Shown: positions 15,558 to 24,405 of the stretch, piece by piece
Position numbering within the stretch: the first letter of the stretch is position 1
How the letters are laid out: every line of letters starts with the position of its first letter
From: an uncultured Eubacteriales bacterium
GTDB taxonomy: Bacteria > Bacillota > Clostridia > Christensenellales > Aristaeellaceae
Assembly (NCBI GenBank): GCA_900540045.1
Contig: UQEF01000013.1
Span: forward strand, 1-43,041
Direction: 5' to 3'
DNA: 43,041 bases
Position numbers and translations under genes: made by a program
Notes under the pieces: generated by a model
Told to the model about the DNA's origin: nothing
The model's database searches: none
Seen by the model: the letters and a program-made list of their open reading frames with translations, nothing else

Positions 15558-17107
15558 AACGAGTTCTTTGCCTGCTGCTTTGTCTGATGCTTGTGCCCCT
15601 GTCCGCCTCCGGCGAAAACGTCGAGGACTCTCTCATTGTGGGCATGATTTCCACCCGCACCACGGAGATTCGTCCCCTCACGCCGCAGGAGCGCGATATC
15701 GTGTCCCTGTATGGCGTGGTGTATGAAAGCCTGGTCACGGTGGACGACAACGGCCTGCCTCAGCCCCTGCTGGCCGAAAGCTGGACCGAGAGCGGCGGGG
15801 GCCAGACCTGGACCTTCACCCTGCGCGAGGACATCACCTTTTCGGACGGCACGCCGCTCACCGCGCAGGACGTGGTAGCCAGCGGGCAGTATATCCTGAA
15901 CCTGGCCAAGAACGACCAGGGCCTGGACCGCGGCTTTTACGGCAACATCCGCTATATGGTGTCCTCCTTCACCGCGCAGGATGACCGCACCGTGGTGGTC
16001 AAGGCCGCGCGCGATTATTACGGCCTGCTTTACAGCATGACCTTCCCCGTGGTGCCGGCCTCCCAGGTGGAAATGGCCAACCCCGTGGGCACGGGTCCCT
16101 ATGTCATCAGCAGCTTTGAGCCTGCCAGCTACATGCTTCTCAGCGCCAACCCCGCCTGGTGGCAGACCCAGCCCCAGGTGCAGGAAATCACCGTTACCTT
16201 CTATCCCAACAACAAGGACATGATCAACGCCTATGAGTACGGCCGCGTGGATACGGTGTTCACCCGTTCGGTGGCGGCCGCGCAGTACAAGAGCGGCATC
16301 AATTCGCTTTCCATTTCCTATTCGACGCGCCAGCTGGAGGTGTTGCTCATCAACCACCGCGAGCGTTCCTTCCCGCTGGACAGCCTCAAGGTGCGCCAGG
16401 CCATCCGCTATGCCATCAACGTCGATTCCATCTCGCAAAACGTCTATATGGGCATGACCACCGACGCCGATACCCCCATTCCGTCGGACAGCTGGCTGTA
16501 CTACGATCAGGAGAGCACCTTCGTCTACAATCCCGACAAGGCGAAAGAGCTTTTAGCCGAGGACGGCTGGGTGGATCTGGATGGCAACGGAATTCTGGAC
16601 AAGCCCGTGGAGGGCGCGGAGGAGCCCAAGCATCTGGTGCTGGGCCTGTGGGTGTATGAGGACCCGGAAAACGATGTGCGCTTTGAAACCGCCAACATGA
16701 TCTCAGACATGCTCGCGGAGGTGGGCATCAGCATCCATATTGAGACCGTCAGCTATGACGAGTGCAAGACCGTGCTGGAAAACGGAGGATTTGACCTGGC
16801 CCTGTGCTCCTTCCAGATGGATGTGGTGCCGGACGTGGGATTCTTCCTGCGAAAGGGCAACGACCAGAACTATGGCCGCTACAACTCCAGCGAGATGACC
16901 TCGCTGATTGACACCCTGCGCACCCAGGAAAACCAGGCGGATTTCGCCTATACCAGCCAGGCCATTCAGCAGCAGTTTGCGGCGGACGTGCCCTTCATCT
17001 GCCTGTTCTACCGTACAGGCGCCATCCTGACGCGCAAGATGTTCACCACTGTGCGCTCCATCCGGGAATTTGAATTGCTGCGCGGCATCGAAGCCTTTGG
17101 CCGCTGA
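15554..17107 (+). CDS. Extracellular solute-binding protein family 5 (oligopeptide type), orphan
   Basis: Predicted to bind a peptide or similar ligand outside the membrane. The 517-residue protein begins with a signal peptide (MKRVLCLLLCLMLVPLSASG). It has the family 5 hallmarks LYGVVYESLVTVDDNG, LAESWT...TWTFTLREDITFSDGTPLTAQDVV, VGTGPYVISSF and VRQAIRYAINVD. No lipobox is evident; the cysteines sit inside the hydrophobic core rather than at a clear lipobox. No permease or ATPase of the Opp/Dpp type lies next to it; its neighbours are wall-cutting enzymes, with an ATGA overlap to the transglycosylase before it. It may capture muropeptides or act as a sensor, but that is inferred from position only. 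Confidence 0.88.
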   Translation: MKRVLCLLLCLMLVPLSASGENVEDSLIVGMISTRTTEIRPLTPQERDIVSLYGVVYESLVTVDDNGLPQPLLAESWTESGGGQTWTFTLREDITFSDGTPLTAQDVVASGQYILNLAKNDQGLDRGFYGNIRYMVSSFTAQDDRTVVVKAARDYYGLLYSMTFPVVPASQVEMANPVGTGPYVISSFEPASYMLLSANPAWWQTQPQVQEITVTFYPNNKDMINAYEYGRVDTVFTRSVAAAQYKSGINSLSISYSTRQLEVLLINHRERSFPLDSLKVRQAIRYAINVDSISQNVYMGMTTDADTPIPSDSWLYYDQESTFVYNPDKAKELLAEDGWVDLDGNGILDKPVEGAEEPKHLVLGLWVYEDPENDVRFETANMISDMLAEVGISIHIETVSYDECKTVLENGGFDLALCSFQMDVVPDVGFFLRKGNDQNYGRYNSSEMTSLIDTLRTQENQADFAYTSQAIQQQFAADVPFICLFYRTGAILTRKMFTTVRSIREFELLRGIEAFGR

Positions 17108-17120
17108 GGAGGTGAACGCC

Positions 17121-18152
17121 GTGAGCCGGAAACGTCCGTTAGCCGTGCTGCTGGCGGTGCTGCTGCTGGCCGCGCCCGGTGCCCGGGGTACCTCCTACGA
17201 GGACCTGGACGAGGAAGTTCTCGCCGCCCAGGAGAGGGCTACCGCGACGCCTGACCCTGCCGCCACGCCCGTTCCGCCGGAACAGGTATATGCCATTTCG
17301 GATGTGGATAATCCTGGCGAGGAGGGGGAAACCCGCATCGAAGAAGGCACACGGCCGGATTTTGTGGAAAAGCTGCTGGAGGTGGCGCGGGGCGAGCTGG
17401 GCTATGCCGAGGGGCCTCACAGCTTCACCAAATACGGCCTGTGGAGCGGAGACGCCAACGCGGAATGGTGCGCCGAGTTCATCTGCTGGTGCGTGGACCA
17501 GGTGGGTCAGCGCTACGGCACCAACCTGCTCGATGTGGTCTATCCCAACTACAGCGGCCAGAACACCGGGCGAGACTGGTTCATCGAGCGGGGCCGCTTC
17601 GTCTACCGCAAGGGCAACTGTCCGGATTGGGGCTACCAGTGGCTGCTGGGCAGCGATCATTTGCTTCAGAAAAACGAATACATCCCCCGCGCGGGCGACC
17701 TGGTGTTCTTCAGCTACAACGAGGCCGGGGATACCGAGCATGTGGCCCTGGTGGAATACTGCACCCGGGATGCCGAAGGCAACGTCATCATCCACGTCAT
17801 TGAGGGCAACAACCCCTCCAGCGTGCAGCGCAACAGTTACTCGCTCAACAACAGCCAGGTGCTGGGCTTTGGCGCGTGCAAGGATGTGGTGGGCACCACC
17901 ATGCGCTATGGCAACCGGGGCGACAAGGTGCTCTGGCTCCAGCAGGCGCTACATACCCTGGGCTACCTGGAGGAAAAGCACCTCACCGGCGCGTTCGGCG
18001 GCAACACACGCCGCGCCGTGATGGACTTCCAGGCCGGCATGGAGGGAAAAACCGTCAATGGCCTGGCGGACCGCGAAACCCAGCAGGCCATCGCCGCCGC
18101 GCTGGCAGAAATGGCCTACAATGACCCCAACAGCTGGCTGGTGACCGATTAG
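17121..18152 (+). CDS. Secreted CHAP-domain amidase/endopeptidase with peptidoglycan-binding domain
   Basis: Probable wall hydrolase of 343 residues. The start is GTG at 17121, eight bases after GAGGAGG; an ATG further upstream would overlap the previous gene by 38 bases. A signal peptide (PLAVLLAVLLLAAPGARG) is followed by an acidic linker with TPDPAATPVPP. The CHAP-type domain has its nucleophile in NAEWCAEFICW (Cys117) and a histidine in DTEHVALVEY. The C-terminus is a PG_binding_1 unit (GNRGDKVLWLQQALHTLGYL ... GAFGGNTRRAVMDFQ). It follows the binding protein closely and precedes dnaE by 25 bases. The specific bond cut is not predictable. Confidence 0.88.
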   Translation: MSRKRPLAVLLAVLLLAAPGARGTSYEDLDEEVLAAQERATATPDPAATPVPPEQVYAISDVDNPGEEGETRIEEGTRPDFVEKLLEVARGELGYAEGPHSFTKYGLWSGDANAEWCAEFICWCVDQVGQRYGTNLLDVVYPNYSGQNTGRDWFIERGRFVYRKGNCPDWGYQWLLGSDHLLQKNEYIPRAGDLVFFSYNEAGDTEHVALVEYCTRDAEGNVIIHVIEGNNPSSVQRNSYSLNNSQVLGFGACKDVVGTTMRYGNRGDKVLWLQQALHTLGYLEEKHLTGAFGGNTRRAVMDFQAGMEGKTVNGLADRETQQAIAAALAEMAYNDPNSWLVTD

Positions 18153-18177
18153 AGGCCCCGGCCCAAAGGAGACAGCC

Positions 18178-21100
18178 ATGTCCTTCGCCCATTTGCATCT
18201 GCATACCGAATACAGCCTCCTGGACGGGGCCAGCCGCATCAAGCCCCTGGCCAGGCGCCTTAAGGAGCTTGGCTTTACGCATGCCGCCGTGACCGATCAC
18301 GGCGTGATGTACGGCGCCATCGACTTCTATAACGCCTGTCTGGAGGAGGGGATCACCCCCATCATCGGGTGTGAGATATATATCTGTCCCGACCGCTTTG
18401 AAAAGCACGGCGCGGCGCGTGAATACAGCCACATGATTCTGCTGTGCGAAAACCAGACCGGCTATCACAACCTGGTCAAGCTCGTCAGCGCCGGGTTTAC
18501 GGAGGGCTTCTACTACAAGCCGCGCATCGACTATAACCTGCTCAAGCAGCATACCGAGGGGCTGATCTGCCTGTCGGCGTGCCTCAGCGGTGATTTGCCC
18601 AAGCTGCTGTTGCAGGGCCGCACGGAGGACGCGAAAAAGTATGCGCTTGAGATGCAGGCGCTTTTCGGCAAGGGCAATTACTTTGTGGAAATCATGGACC
18701 ATGGCCTGCCGGAGGAGCGCATGGTGCTCCCCCGCCTCAAGGCGCTGGCGCGGGAGACGGGCATCCCGCTGGTGGCGACCAACGACTGCCACTATCTCTA
18801 CCGCCAGGACGCGGCCGCCCAGGAGGTGCTCATGTGCATCCAGACGGGCAAGACGCTCCAGGACGAGACGCGCATGCGCATGGAAACCGAGGAACTCTAC
18901 GTCAAGAGCGAGGCGGAAATGCTTTCGCTCTTTGCCGACTGTCCCCAGGCCGTGCATCAGGCGGGCGAGATCGCCGCGCGCTGTCAGGTGACGTTTGAAT
19001 TCGGCAAGCTTCACCTGCCCCGCTTTCCCATCGAAACAGGTGAAACGGCGCTGGAAATGCTCACCCGCCTGTGCCGTGAGGGCCTCAAGGCGCGCTATCC
19101 CGATCAGGCGAATGACCCCCGGAGTGAGCCGTCCACACGCCTTGCCTATGAGCTGGACATGATTTCCCGCATGGGGTATGTGGACTACTTCCTCATCGTG
19201 TGGGACTTTATCGACTACGCCAAGCGCAACGGCATCATGGTCGGCCCCGGCCGCGGCAGCGGCGCGGGCAGCATCGTGGCCTATACGCTGGGCATCACCA
19301 TGCTGGACCCGCTCAAATACAACCTGCTCTTTGAGCGTTTCCTGAACCCCGAGCGCATGAGCATGCCCGACCTGGACATCGACTTCTGCTATGAACGCCG
19401 GCAGGAGGTGATCGATTACGTGGCGCGCAAATATGGCGCGGATCACGTCTCGCAGATCATCACCTTCGGCACCATGAAGGCCAAGGCCGTGGTGCGCGAC
19501 GTGGGCCGTGTGCTGGGAATGAGCTATGCCTCCGTGGATCAGGTGGCCAAGGCCATTCCCTTCGCGCTGGACATGACGCTGACCAAGGCGCTGGAAATCA
19601 GCCCGCAGCTCAAGCAGCTGGCCGAGAGCGACCCGCAGGTGCGGCGCCTTCTGGACATGTCGCTCACGCTGGAGGGCATGCCCCGCCATGCCAGCACCCA
19701 TGCGGCCGGCGTGCTGATTACCGCCAAACCCGTGACCGAATACGTGCCCCTGCAGCTCAATGACGACGTGATCACCACTCAGTACCCCATGGGTACGCTG
19801 GAGCGGCTGGGCCTTTTGAAAATGGACTTTCTGGGCCTGCGCACGCTGACGGTCATCCGCGATACGCTGGATATGATGCACGCGCAGGGGGTGGACATGA
19901 AGCCGGAGGACATCCCGCTGGACGACGCGGAGGTCTACCGCATGATCTCCACGGGCGACACCGACGGTGTGTTCCAGCTGGAATCCGGCGGGATGCGGCT
20001 GTTTTTGCAGAATATGAAGCCCTCCTGCTTCGAGGATATCATCGCTGCCATCTCCCTCTACCGTCCGGGGCCGATGGAGTCCATCCCCCGCTACATCGCA
20101 GGCAAGACGGACCCCTCGACCGTGCATTATGAAACGCCGCTATTGCGCCCCATTCTGGAGGTAACCTACGGCTGCATGGTGTATCAGGAGCAGGTGATGC
20201 AGATCGTGCGCGACCTGGCGGGATACAGCCTGGGCCGCAGCGACCTGATGCGCCGCGCCATGGCGAAAAAAAAGCGCGATGTGATGGCCAAGGAGCGCGA
20301 ATACTTCATCGACGGCATGACGGACGAGGCGGGCAACGTGGTCATCGACGGAGCGGTGCGCCGCGGCGTGCCCCGTGCGGTGGCGGAGAAGATCTTCGAC
20401 GAGATGAGCGCCTTTGCCAGCTATGCCTTCAACAAAAGCCATGCCGCGGCCTATGCCATGGTGGCAGTGCAGACCGCCTGGCTCAAGCGCCGCTACCCCG
20501 TACCGTTTATGGCTGCGACGCTCAACTCCATGATGGATAATGCGGACAAGGTGGCCGGCTATATCCAGTATTGCCGTCAGAACGGCATTCCCGTGCTCAA
20601 GCCGGACGTCAACAAAAGCGTATGGCGCTTCAGCGTGGACACCGACGCAAACGGCACTCCCGGCATCCGTTTCGGCCTGGGCGGCATAAAGAATGTGGGG
20701 CACGGCGCGGTGGAACTGATCGAAAAGGAACGCGCTCACGGAGCTTTCGCCAGCATCTTCGATTTTGCCGAACGGGTCAGCGGGGAGATGCTTAACAAGC
20801 GCACCGTGGAAAGCCTCATCAAGGCGGGCGCATTCGACGGGCTGGGCCTCAACCGTGCGCAGTTGCTCAGCGTATATGAGCGCCTGATGGATGACGCGGC
20901 GCAGAAGCGGCGTCAGAATGTGGCGGGGCAGCTGTCGCTGTTCGATATGGTGCCGGGGACGGGCGCGCCCTCGGGCATGATGTACGATGTGCCGCCCATG
21001 GAGGAACATCCGCGCAAGGCGCTTTTGAGCATGGAGCGGGAAATGACGGGCGTGTACATCACCGGCCATCCGCTGGACGAGGCGGCGGATCTGCTTCGCT

Positions 21101-21780
21101 CGGGCTTTACCACCGTAGCCGACGTGCGCGAAATGGCCGAGGGCGAGGAGCACGGCGCAGACTATGACGGCGCGCAGGTCAGCATGGCGGGCATCCTGAC
21201 CCTGTGCAAGGGCAAGATCACCAAAAAGGGCGCGATGATGGGCATCCTTTCCCTGGAGGATCTGACCGGCCAGCTTGAGGGGCTGGTGTTTCCCAAGGTG
21301 TACGAGCGCTACGTACCCCTGCTGAATGTGGATAGCCTGGTGATTCTCGATGGAAAGCTGTCTTTTCGGGAGGAGGAGGAACCCAAACTGCTGGTGGACG
21401 CCGTGCGGCCGCTGGACGGGCGCAACGCTGCCCAGCGCATGGCAGAGCCGCTCAAGATGGCTTCGGCTCGGACGGAATCCCGGCGGGACGTGCGCCCGGC
21501 GCGGGGGCATGCCCCCGCGGAAGCGCCCGCTCTGAACGACGCACAGCTTGCCAAGCGCGCCGGGCGAAAGCTCTATGTGCTCGCGCCCAGCCGCGCGGAA
21601 ATGGAGAGCATCAAGGCCGAATGCGCCGCGCACCCCGGCGATGTGCCCGTGTATGTAAAGCTCAAGGATGAAGGCATCACCCTTCTGCTCAACCGGACGT
21701 TCTGGTGCGATGGGAAGGCGGAGGCGCTATCCCGGCTTCGCGGGCGTTATGGTGAGGACGGCGTGGTGTTGCGGGAATAA
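18178..21780 (+). CDS. dnaE: DNA polymerase III alpha subunit (DnaE type)
   Basis: Replicative polymerase of 1200 residues. The N-terminal PHP domain keeps its metal ligands (AHLHLHTEYS at 4-13, TDHGVMYG, GCEIY, NDCHYL), so it may be an active proofreading exonuclease. The palm holds GPGRGSGAGS and the catalytic PDLDIDF (Asp398, Asp400). RHASTHAAGVLI follows, and then FNKSHAAAYAMVAVQTAWLK in the fingers region. A canonical clamp-binding motif, QLSLF, sits at 918-922. An OB-fold follows (VSMAGILTLCKGKITKKGAMMG), and a variable C-terminal tail ends the protein. AAAGGAGA precedes the ATG. PolC, the other Firmicute replicase, is not in this window. It is the last gene of the plus-strand run before a terminator. 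Confidence 0.97.
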   Translation: MSFAHLHLHTEYSLLDGASRIKPLARRLKELGFTHAAVTDHGVMYGAIDFYNACLEEGITPIIGCEIYICPDRFEKHGAAREYSHMILLCENQTGYHNLVKLVSAGFTEGFYYKPRIDYNLLKQHTEGLICLSACLSGDLPKLLLQGRTEDAKKYALEMQALFGKGNYFVEIMDHGLPEERMVLPRLKALARETGIPLVATNDCHYLYRQDAAAQEVLMCIQTGKTLQDETRMRMETEELYVKSEAEMLSLFADCPQAVHQAGEIAARCQVTFEFGKLHLPRFPIETGETALEMLTRLCREGLKARYPDQANDPRSEPSTRLAYELDMISRMGYVDYFLIVWDFIDYAKRNGIMVGPGRGSGAGSIVAYTLGITMLDPLKYNLLFERFLNPERMSMPDLDIDFCYERRQEVIDYVARKYGADHVSQIITFGTMKAKAVVRDVGRVLGMSYASVDQVAKAIPFALDMTLTKALEISPQLKQLAESDPQVRRLLDMSLTLEGMPRHASTHAAGVLITAKPVTEYVPLQLNDDVITTQYPMGTLERLGLLKMDFLGLRTLTVIRDTLDMMHAQGVDMKPEDIPLDDAEVYRMISTGDTDGVFQLESGGMRLFLQNMKPSCFEDIIAAISLYRPGPMESIPRYIAGKTDPSTVHYETPLLRPILEVTYGCMVYQEQVMQIVRDLAGYSLGRSDLMRRAMAKKKRDVMAKEREYFIDGMTDEAGNVVIDGAVRRGVPRAVAEKIFDEMSAFASYAFNKSHAAAYAMVAVQTAWLKRRYPVPFMAATLNSMMDNADKVAGYIQYCRQNGIPVLKPDVNKSVWRFSVDTDANGTPGIRFGLGGIKNVGHGAVELIEKERAHGAFASIFDFAERVSGEMLNKRTVESLIKAGAFDGLGLNRAQLLSVYERLMDDAAQKRRQNVAGQLSLFDMVPGTGAPSGMMYDVPPMEEHPRKALLSMEREMTGVYITGHPLDEAADLLRSGFTTVADVREMAEGEEHGADYDGAQVSMAGILTLCKGKITKKGAMMGILSLEDLTGQLEGLVFPKVYERYVPLLNVDSLVILDGKLSFREEEEPKLLVDAVRPLDGRNAAQRMAEPLKMASARTESRRDVRPARGHAPAEAPALNDAQLAKRAGRKLYVLAPSRAEMESIKAECAAHPGDVPVYVKLKDEGITLLLNRTFWCDGKAEALSRLRGRYGEDGVVLRE

Positions 21781-21982
21781 AAATATCGCGTATCGTTTTC
21801 AATTTCATCACACATTCGCCACATTTGTCTGGTAAGCTGTGCATGTCATCAGAAGACGGGATGCGAATTACCCCCTCACATCCCGTGGACCGGTGACCTC
21901 CGTAGACCGGGCCGGATCAGAGGTAATCCGGCCGGGTATCCAAATTCCTCCTTTTCCCCTTGCCACAGGGGGAAACCCCTGG

Positions 21983-22018
21983 ACGCCCTCCGCTGCAAAA
22001 CGCGCGGAGGGCGTTTTC
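21983..22018 (+). terminator. Rho-independent terminator after dnaE
   Basis: Arms ACGCCCTCCGC (21983-21993) and GCGGAGGGCGT (22004-22014) pair perfectly over 11 bp with a 10-base loop and are followed by TTTC. Confidence 0.75.
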
Positions 22019-22081
22019 ATGGCCGGAAAACGCGTTTTTCACCACGCGTGGCAGCTTTCCCAATTTTTTTGTTCAGACCCC

Positions 22082-22110
22082 TTGACAAGGCAGGGGAAAA
22101 TGAGTACAAT
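22082..22110 (+). promoter_or_regulatory. Strong promoter of the tRNA operon
   Basis: -35 TTGACA (22082-22087), 17-base spacer, -10 TACAAT (22105-22110). The first tRNA begins 30 bases downstream. Near-consensus, as expected for stable RNA genes. Confidence 0.8.
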
Positions 22111-22140
22111 AATCATCGTCGCCTGTGCGGGCTGATGTGA

Positions 22141-22217
22141 CGGGGTGTAGCGCAGTCTGGTAGCGCACGTGCTTTGGGAGCATGGGGCCGGGGGTTCGAA
22201 TCCCTTCACCCCGACCA
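22141..22217 (+). tRNA. tRNA-Pro (anticodon TGG)
   Basis: Acceptor arms CGGGGTG and CACCCCG pair. The anticodon loop TTTGGGA gives TGG, and the T-loop is GGTTCGAAT. CCA is encoded. Confidence 0.93.
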
Positions 22218-22238
22218 GAAACGCGGCACCAACAGCGT

Positions 22239-22313
22239 GGCTCCTTGGTCAAGTGGTTAAGACACCGCCCTTTCACGGCGGCTACAGGGGTTCGAATCCC
22301 CTAGGAGTCACCA
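22239..22313 (+). tRNA. tRNA-Glu (anticodon TTC)
   Basis: Acceptor arms GGCTCCT and AGGAGTC pair with one G-U. The anticodon stem CCGCC/GGCGG encloses CTTTCAC, giving TTC. CCA is encoded. Confidence 0.93.
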
Positions 22314-22332
22314 TTTTTCCTGCAATGGCTAT

Positions 22333-22409
<77 letters not shown>

Positions 22410-22416
22410 GCATTAT

Positions 22417-22493
22417 GGCCCGGTAGTTCAGTTGGTTAGAATGCCAGCCTGTCACGCTGGAGGTCGAGGGTTCGAGCCCCTTCCGGGTCGCCA
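22417..22493 (+). tRNA. tRNA-Asp (anticodon GTC)
   Basis: Acceptor arms GGCCCGG and CCGGGTC pair, the anticodon stem CCAGC/GCTGG encloses CTGTCAC, and CCA is encoded. Confidence 0.93.
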
Positions 22494-22513
22494 TCTTCTT
22501 TGCCGTGGGCTGT

Positions 22514-22589
22514 GCCGGTGTAGCTCAATTGGCAGAGCAGCTGATTTGTAATCAGCAGGTTGCGGGTTCAAGTCCCATCGCCGGCTCCA
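22514..22589 (+). tRNA. tRNA-Thr (anticodon TGT)
   Basis: Acceptor arms GCCGGTG and CGCCGGC pair, the anticodon stem GCTGA/TCAGC encloses TTTGTAA, and CCA is encoded. Confidence 0.93.
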
Positions 22590-22612
22590 CTTTCCACCTC
22601 TGGAAAGCACAT

Positions 22613-22697
<85 letters not shown>

Positions 22698-22728
22698 AAG
22701 CCCTTCTCTCCGCCGGAGAAGGCATCAT

Positions 22729-22816
22729 GCGGGAATGGCGGAATTGGCAGACGCGCTAGATTCAGGTTCTAGTGAGGGTTTTCTTCATGCAGGTTCAAGT
22801 CCTGTTTCCCGCACCA
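22729..22816 (+). tRNA. tRNA-Leu (anticodon CAG)
   Basis: A class II tRNA with a long variable arm. Acceptor arms GCGGGAA and TTCCCGC pair, the anticodon stem TAGA/TCTA encloses TTCAGGT, giving CAG, and CCA is encoded. It is the last gene of the tRNA operon. Confidence 0.93.
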
Positions 22817-22820
22817 ATTG

Positions 22821-22869
22821 AAATCATCCGAACGTATTTCCGAGAGGAGTCGCGTTCGGATGATTTTTT
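22821..22869 (+). terminator. Terminator of the tRNA operon
   Basis: Arms AAATCATCCGAACG (22821-22834) and CGTTCGGATGATTT (22853-22866) pair perfectly over 14 bp and are followed by TTT. It begins five bases after the tRNA-Leu CCA. Confidence 0.85.
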
Positions 22870-22924
22870 CGCTTGTCGTGAAACTCCCTATTTCCCCATT
22901 GCTTTGCCTGCGACGACCGCATGG

Positions 22925-22954
22925 TTGCCAAACAGCAAATATCTGTGCTAAACT
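22925..22954 (+). promoter_or_regulatory. Probable promoter of the regulator at 22997
   Basis: -35 TTGCCA (22925-22930), 18-base spacer, -10 TAAACT (22949-22954), with an extended TGC before the -10. About 43 bases upstream of the start codon. Confidence 0.5.
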
Positions 22955-22996
22955 GCTTAACAGGCGTAAGGGCAAAAGGAGGTCGGGAGTCTTTCT

Positions 22997-24163
22997 ATGC
23001 GAAACAGAAACGGAAACTTTCGACAAAAGCCGCAGATCCCTGTGCTTTGGGAGCAGGAATTTCGCAGGATTCCCACGGCAATCACCATGGTCAACGGGAT
23101 TCAGAAAATGGCCAGCCGAAAGGGATACAAAGTGAATCTTTACGACCGTTGCACCGGGCTGCTCAGCGATTCACCGGCCGCCTCCACCGTCATTGTGGTC
23201 GGCAGCGAATCCAGCAGGACGCCGCGTATTCTGCAAGACCTGAAAAAGGCACAGTGGCGGATCGTCGTGACCAATGTCGACGCGGATCACATTGACGCGC
23301 ATTATTCCTGTGCGACGTTTTCCCGCAGAATTATCACGGAACAGATGCTGGATCACCTGCTGGATAAGGGCTGTCGCCGCATCGCAATGGTAGGCTTGGG
23401 GCAGCGTTCTTTCAACGACATGGTCCACCAGGACGCGATGTCACAATATCTTTTGAAATATCCGTATGCAGAGGGCGCATGCTTTGAATATCAGAACCGG
23501 ATTGACGAAAGCTTTAACGCCTTTTATGCCATACGTGACGGCTTTGACGCCGTGCTTTGTCCAAACGCCTTTGTAGCCGTCGCTTTCCTGCACTTTTGCG
23601 AGGAAAAGGGAATCGTTGTGCCAAACGACCTATTGGTCGCCTGTATGAAGGATCACTTTATCGGACGTTACTGCAATCCGTCGCTGACTTCGCTCGCCGT
23701 TGATTTTTTTGCTATTGGCGAGCAATCCGTTATCGTGTGGCAATACTTGCAGGAAGAGGGCAACGAACGCTTTCGTATGCGCATTGCCATCCAGGGACAT
23801 GTGATCGAGCGTGAAAGCACGGGTACCGCCCTTGGAGATGGGGCACAAAGCCTGGCGAACGACGGGACCCTGGCCGGGGAATACGAAGGCGGTCCTTTTT
23901 ACACGGATCCGGAGCTTCAGGCGCTGATGTCGCTGGAGCGCTGCCTGCAAAACTGCGATGAGCTGGACCTGCGGATCATCCGGCTTCTTTTGGACGGCAA
24001 GCACTATGATGCCATTTCCGAGCAGCTGTATCTTGGAGACAGTTCGCTTCAGTACAGGGTGCGCAAGATTTTTCATTCAGCGCAGACCAAGAGCCGCGAT
24101 GAATTTATCCGCCTTATGCGAAACAGCTTTACTCGCAACACGCATTTCGGGGAGGAGAAGTGA
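22997..24163 (+). CDS. Regulator with LacI-like sensor domain and C-terminal LuxR-like HTH (copy A)
   Basis: A 388-residue cytoplasmic protein. Residues about 15-270 resemble the periplasmic-binding-protein-like sensor of LacI/GalR regulators (VIVVGSESS, LLDKGCRRIAMVGLG, DAVLCPNAFVAVAFLHFCEEKGIVVPNDLLVACM, NPSLTSLAVDFFAIGEQSV). The usual N-terminal LacI helix-turn-helix is missing. The last 70 residues hold LDLRIIRLLLDGKHYDAISEQLYL-type helices and SLQYRVRKIF, the pattern of a LuxR/GerE-type DNA-binding domain. A paralogue with the same order lies at 25833-26972 on the other strand. AAGGAGG is 14 bases from the ATG, with a second purine-rich site (GGGAG) nearer. Its ligand is probably a sugar or related small molecule of the adjacent catabolic region; that is inferred. 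Confidence 0.78.
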   Translation: MRNRNGNFRQKPQIPVLWEQEFRRIPTAITMVNGIQKMASRKGYKVNLYDRCTGLLSDSPAASTVIVVGSESSRTPRILQDLKKAQWRIVVTNVDADHIDAHYSCATFSRRIITEQMLDHLLDKGCRRIAMVGLGQRSFNDMVHQDAMSQYLLKYPYAEGACFEYQNRIDESFNAFYAIRDGFDAVLCPNAFVAVAFLHFCEEKGIVVPNDLLVACMKDHFIGRYCNPSLTSLAVDFFAIGEQSVIVWQYLQEEGNERFRMRIAIQGHVIERESTGTALGDGAQSLANDGTLAGEYEGGPFYTDPELQALMSLERCLQNCDELDLRIIRLLLDGKHYDAISEQLYLGDSSLQYRVRKIFHSAQTKSRDEFIRLMRNSFTRNTHFGEEK

Positions 24164-24405
24164 ATGCAGGAATAAAAAGATCAGGAGCCACAGTGCGCCG
24201 GCATGACAAGAAGGTTTTCTTCCTTGCGCCAGAGCGCGGCAGCTCCCGGGAAGAAGACACGTGCGGCTCCGCCTGTTTTCTTCACGCCGGCATCCCAATC
24301 CTGCGCGGCAGAAGCGCCCTGTTTTGCCATGTCGAAGGCTCCTGTCTCCATTCCGGGCAATGGCCGGTGATGGCTGCATAATAACGCGAAGCGGGGGACC
24401 GGGTC

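Larger units (their letters stand above)
21781..22140. other. Intergenic region between dnaE and the tRNA operon
   Basis: About 360 bases without a gene. It holds a terminator (21983-22018) and the tRNA promoter (22082-22110). A GC-rich structured stretch around 21890-21930 contains the dyad GGCCGGAT / ATCCGGCC. A 98-codon open frame here runs through both the terminator and the promoter and has no ribosome site, so I do not call it. Confidence 0.7.

Noticed and set aside
18055..20127. A 690-codon minus-strand open frame
   Set aside because: Antisense to dnaE and the end of the CHAP gene; the His/Gln/Arg-rich product is typical of shadow frames.
21839..22135. A 98-codon open frame between dnaE and the tRNAs
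   Set aside because: It runs through a rho-independent terminator and the tRNA promoter and has no ribosome site.
24160..24381. A 73-codon open frame after regulator copy A
   Set aside because: It would start at a GTG overlapping the regulator stop and its composition is not protein-like; a ribosome site is nearby but belongs to chance purines at the gene end.
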